Assembly: GCA_017472905.1 (NCBI GenBank) | Contig: JAFUNW010000342.1 | Location: forward strand, 1 to 6,710 | Length of the DNA: 6,710 nt | Source: Bacteroidaceae bacterium | Lineage (GTDB): Bacteria > Bacteroidota > Bacteroidia > Bacteroidales > Bacteroidaceae | Reading direction: 5' to 3' | Part shown: one piece after another, positions 6,452 to 6,710 of the stretch | How positions within the stretch are numbered: position 1 is the first letter of the stretch | Layout of the letters: each line of letters opens with the position of its first letter | Position numbers and translations under genes: made by a program | Notes under the pieces: generated by a model | What the model was told of the DNA's origin: nothing | Databases searched by the model: none | The model's input: only the letters and a program-made list of their open reading frames with translations

Positions 6452-6710
6452 GAGGATGTCGACATCCTCTTTTACTTTTTATAGGTATTGCTAAATAAGC
6501 AAACAAGAGAGCTGAAACATATGAGAACTGAAAATACAAAAAAAAGAAGCCGCCTTCGTTGGACATCGAAGATACTTTCAAAAAACAATGATTTTTTCTT
6601 GCGGCTTTTCCGCAATTTAGTTGAATTTGACAAAGGCTTGGATTGATTCATTTTCCGGACCAAAACACCCCTTTAAAAGTATCTTAAGATACTTGCCCAT
6701 ATATCTTAAG
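6452..6710 (+). repeat. Direct repeat, right copy (R), cut by window end
   Basis: Second copy of the element at 3982-4250, in the same orientation and without a plus-strand gene before it. It begins with an 18-bp perfect palindrome GAGGATGTCGACATCCTC (6452-6469) and a T-rich tail, then follows copy L almost base for base to the TATCTTAAG at the window edge. Differences include the shorter palindrome, an A in place of T that removes a stop in the internal small frame, and one extra G near 6568. It abuts the 5' end of the RES reading frame. The two copies enclose the Abi-RES segment. Confidence 0.9.
6521..6646 (+). CDS. Possible 41-aa basic peptide encoded in repeat copy R
   Basis: A frame from ATG 6521 to TGA 6644-6646 encodes 41 residues, starting MRTENTKKRSRLRWTSKILS and continuing KNNDFFLRLFRNLVEFDKGL. 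It is basic at the N-terminus and amphipathic after it. In copy L the same frame is broken: AGA becomes TGA after eight codons (4086-4088), and a base is missing near 4110. I do not recognise a family. It may be a real small protein gene of the element or an accidental frame; disruption in one copy argues against strong selection. Confidence 0.2.
   Translation: MRTENTKKRSRLRWTSKILSKNNDFFLRLFRNLVEFDKGLD

Noticed and set aside
6472..6663. Minus-strand 63-codon frame in repeat copy R
   Set aside because: Lies wholly in repeat sequence, lysine/phenylalanine-rich from A/T runs; no homologous intact frame expected in copy L.
3982..6710. Insertion sequence or composite transposon
   Set aside because: No transposase, integrase or short terminal inverted repeats with target duplication are visible; the flanking copies are direct repeats with no mobility gene.

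Overview
The window looks like a Bacteroidales chromosome (Bacteroides or a close relative). The supporting signs are A-rich leaders without Shine-Dalgarno sequences, a TTTG / TAnnTTTG promoter, and a rhamnose operon in the order kinase, isomerase, permease, aldolase. The species cannot be read from the sequence.

Bases 2-3951 (+ strand) are the end of an L-rhamnose catabolic operon: the C-terminal part of rhamnulokinase (rhaB, cut by the window start), then complete rhaA, rhaT and rhaD. RhaT imports rhamnose, RhaA makes rhamnulose, RhaB phosphorylates it, and RhaD splits rhamnulose-1-phosphate into dihydroxyacetone phosphate and lactaldehyde. A REP-like hairpin lies between rhaA and rhaT. A 26-bp perfect palindrome with a T-rich tail ends the operon at about 3980-4015. 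All visible catalytic and metal-binding residues are intact.

Bases about 3982-6710 are an accessory segment bracketed by two direct copies of a structured repeat of at least 260 bp, the right copy running off the window. Each copy starts with the palindrome and ends (as far as seen) in 22-bp tandem units centred on TATCTTAAGATA. Between the copies are two minus-strand genes: an Abi_2/AbiD-AbiF-type HEPN protein (296 aa) and a RES-domain (NAD+ phosphorylase-like) protein whose 5' end meets the right repeat and is probably truncated. No transposase, integrase or obvious protein antitoxin is visible.

The most notable signal is upstream of the Abi gene. A Bacteroides-type promoter is followed almost at once by a compact GC-rich hairpin and a T7 tract, and the Abi start codon lies 8 nt further on. 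This arrangement predicts a small RNA of about 50 nt with its own promoter and terminator, and Abi translated only from read-through. It fits the known idea of abiF-associated RNAs acting as partners or antitoxins of HEPN Abi toxins. The segment is best read as a small defence or toxin island placed at the terminator of a rhamnose operon.
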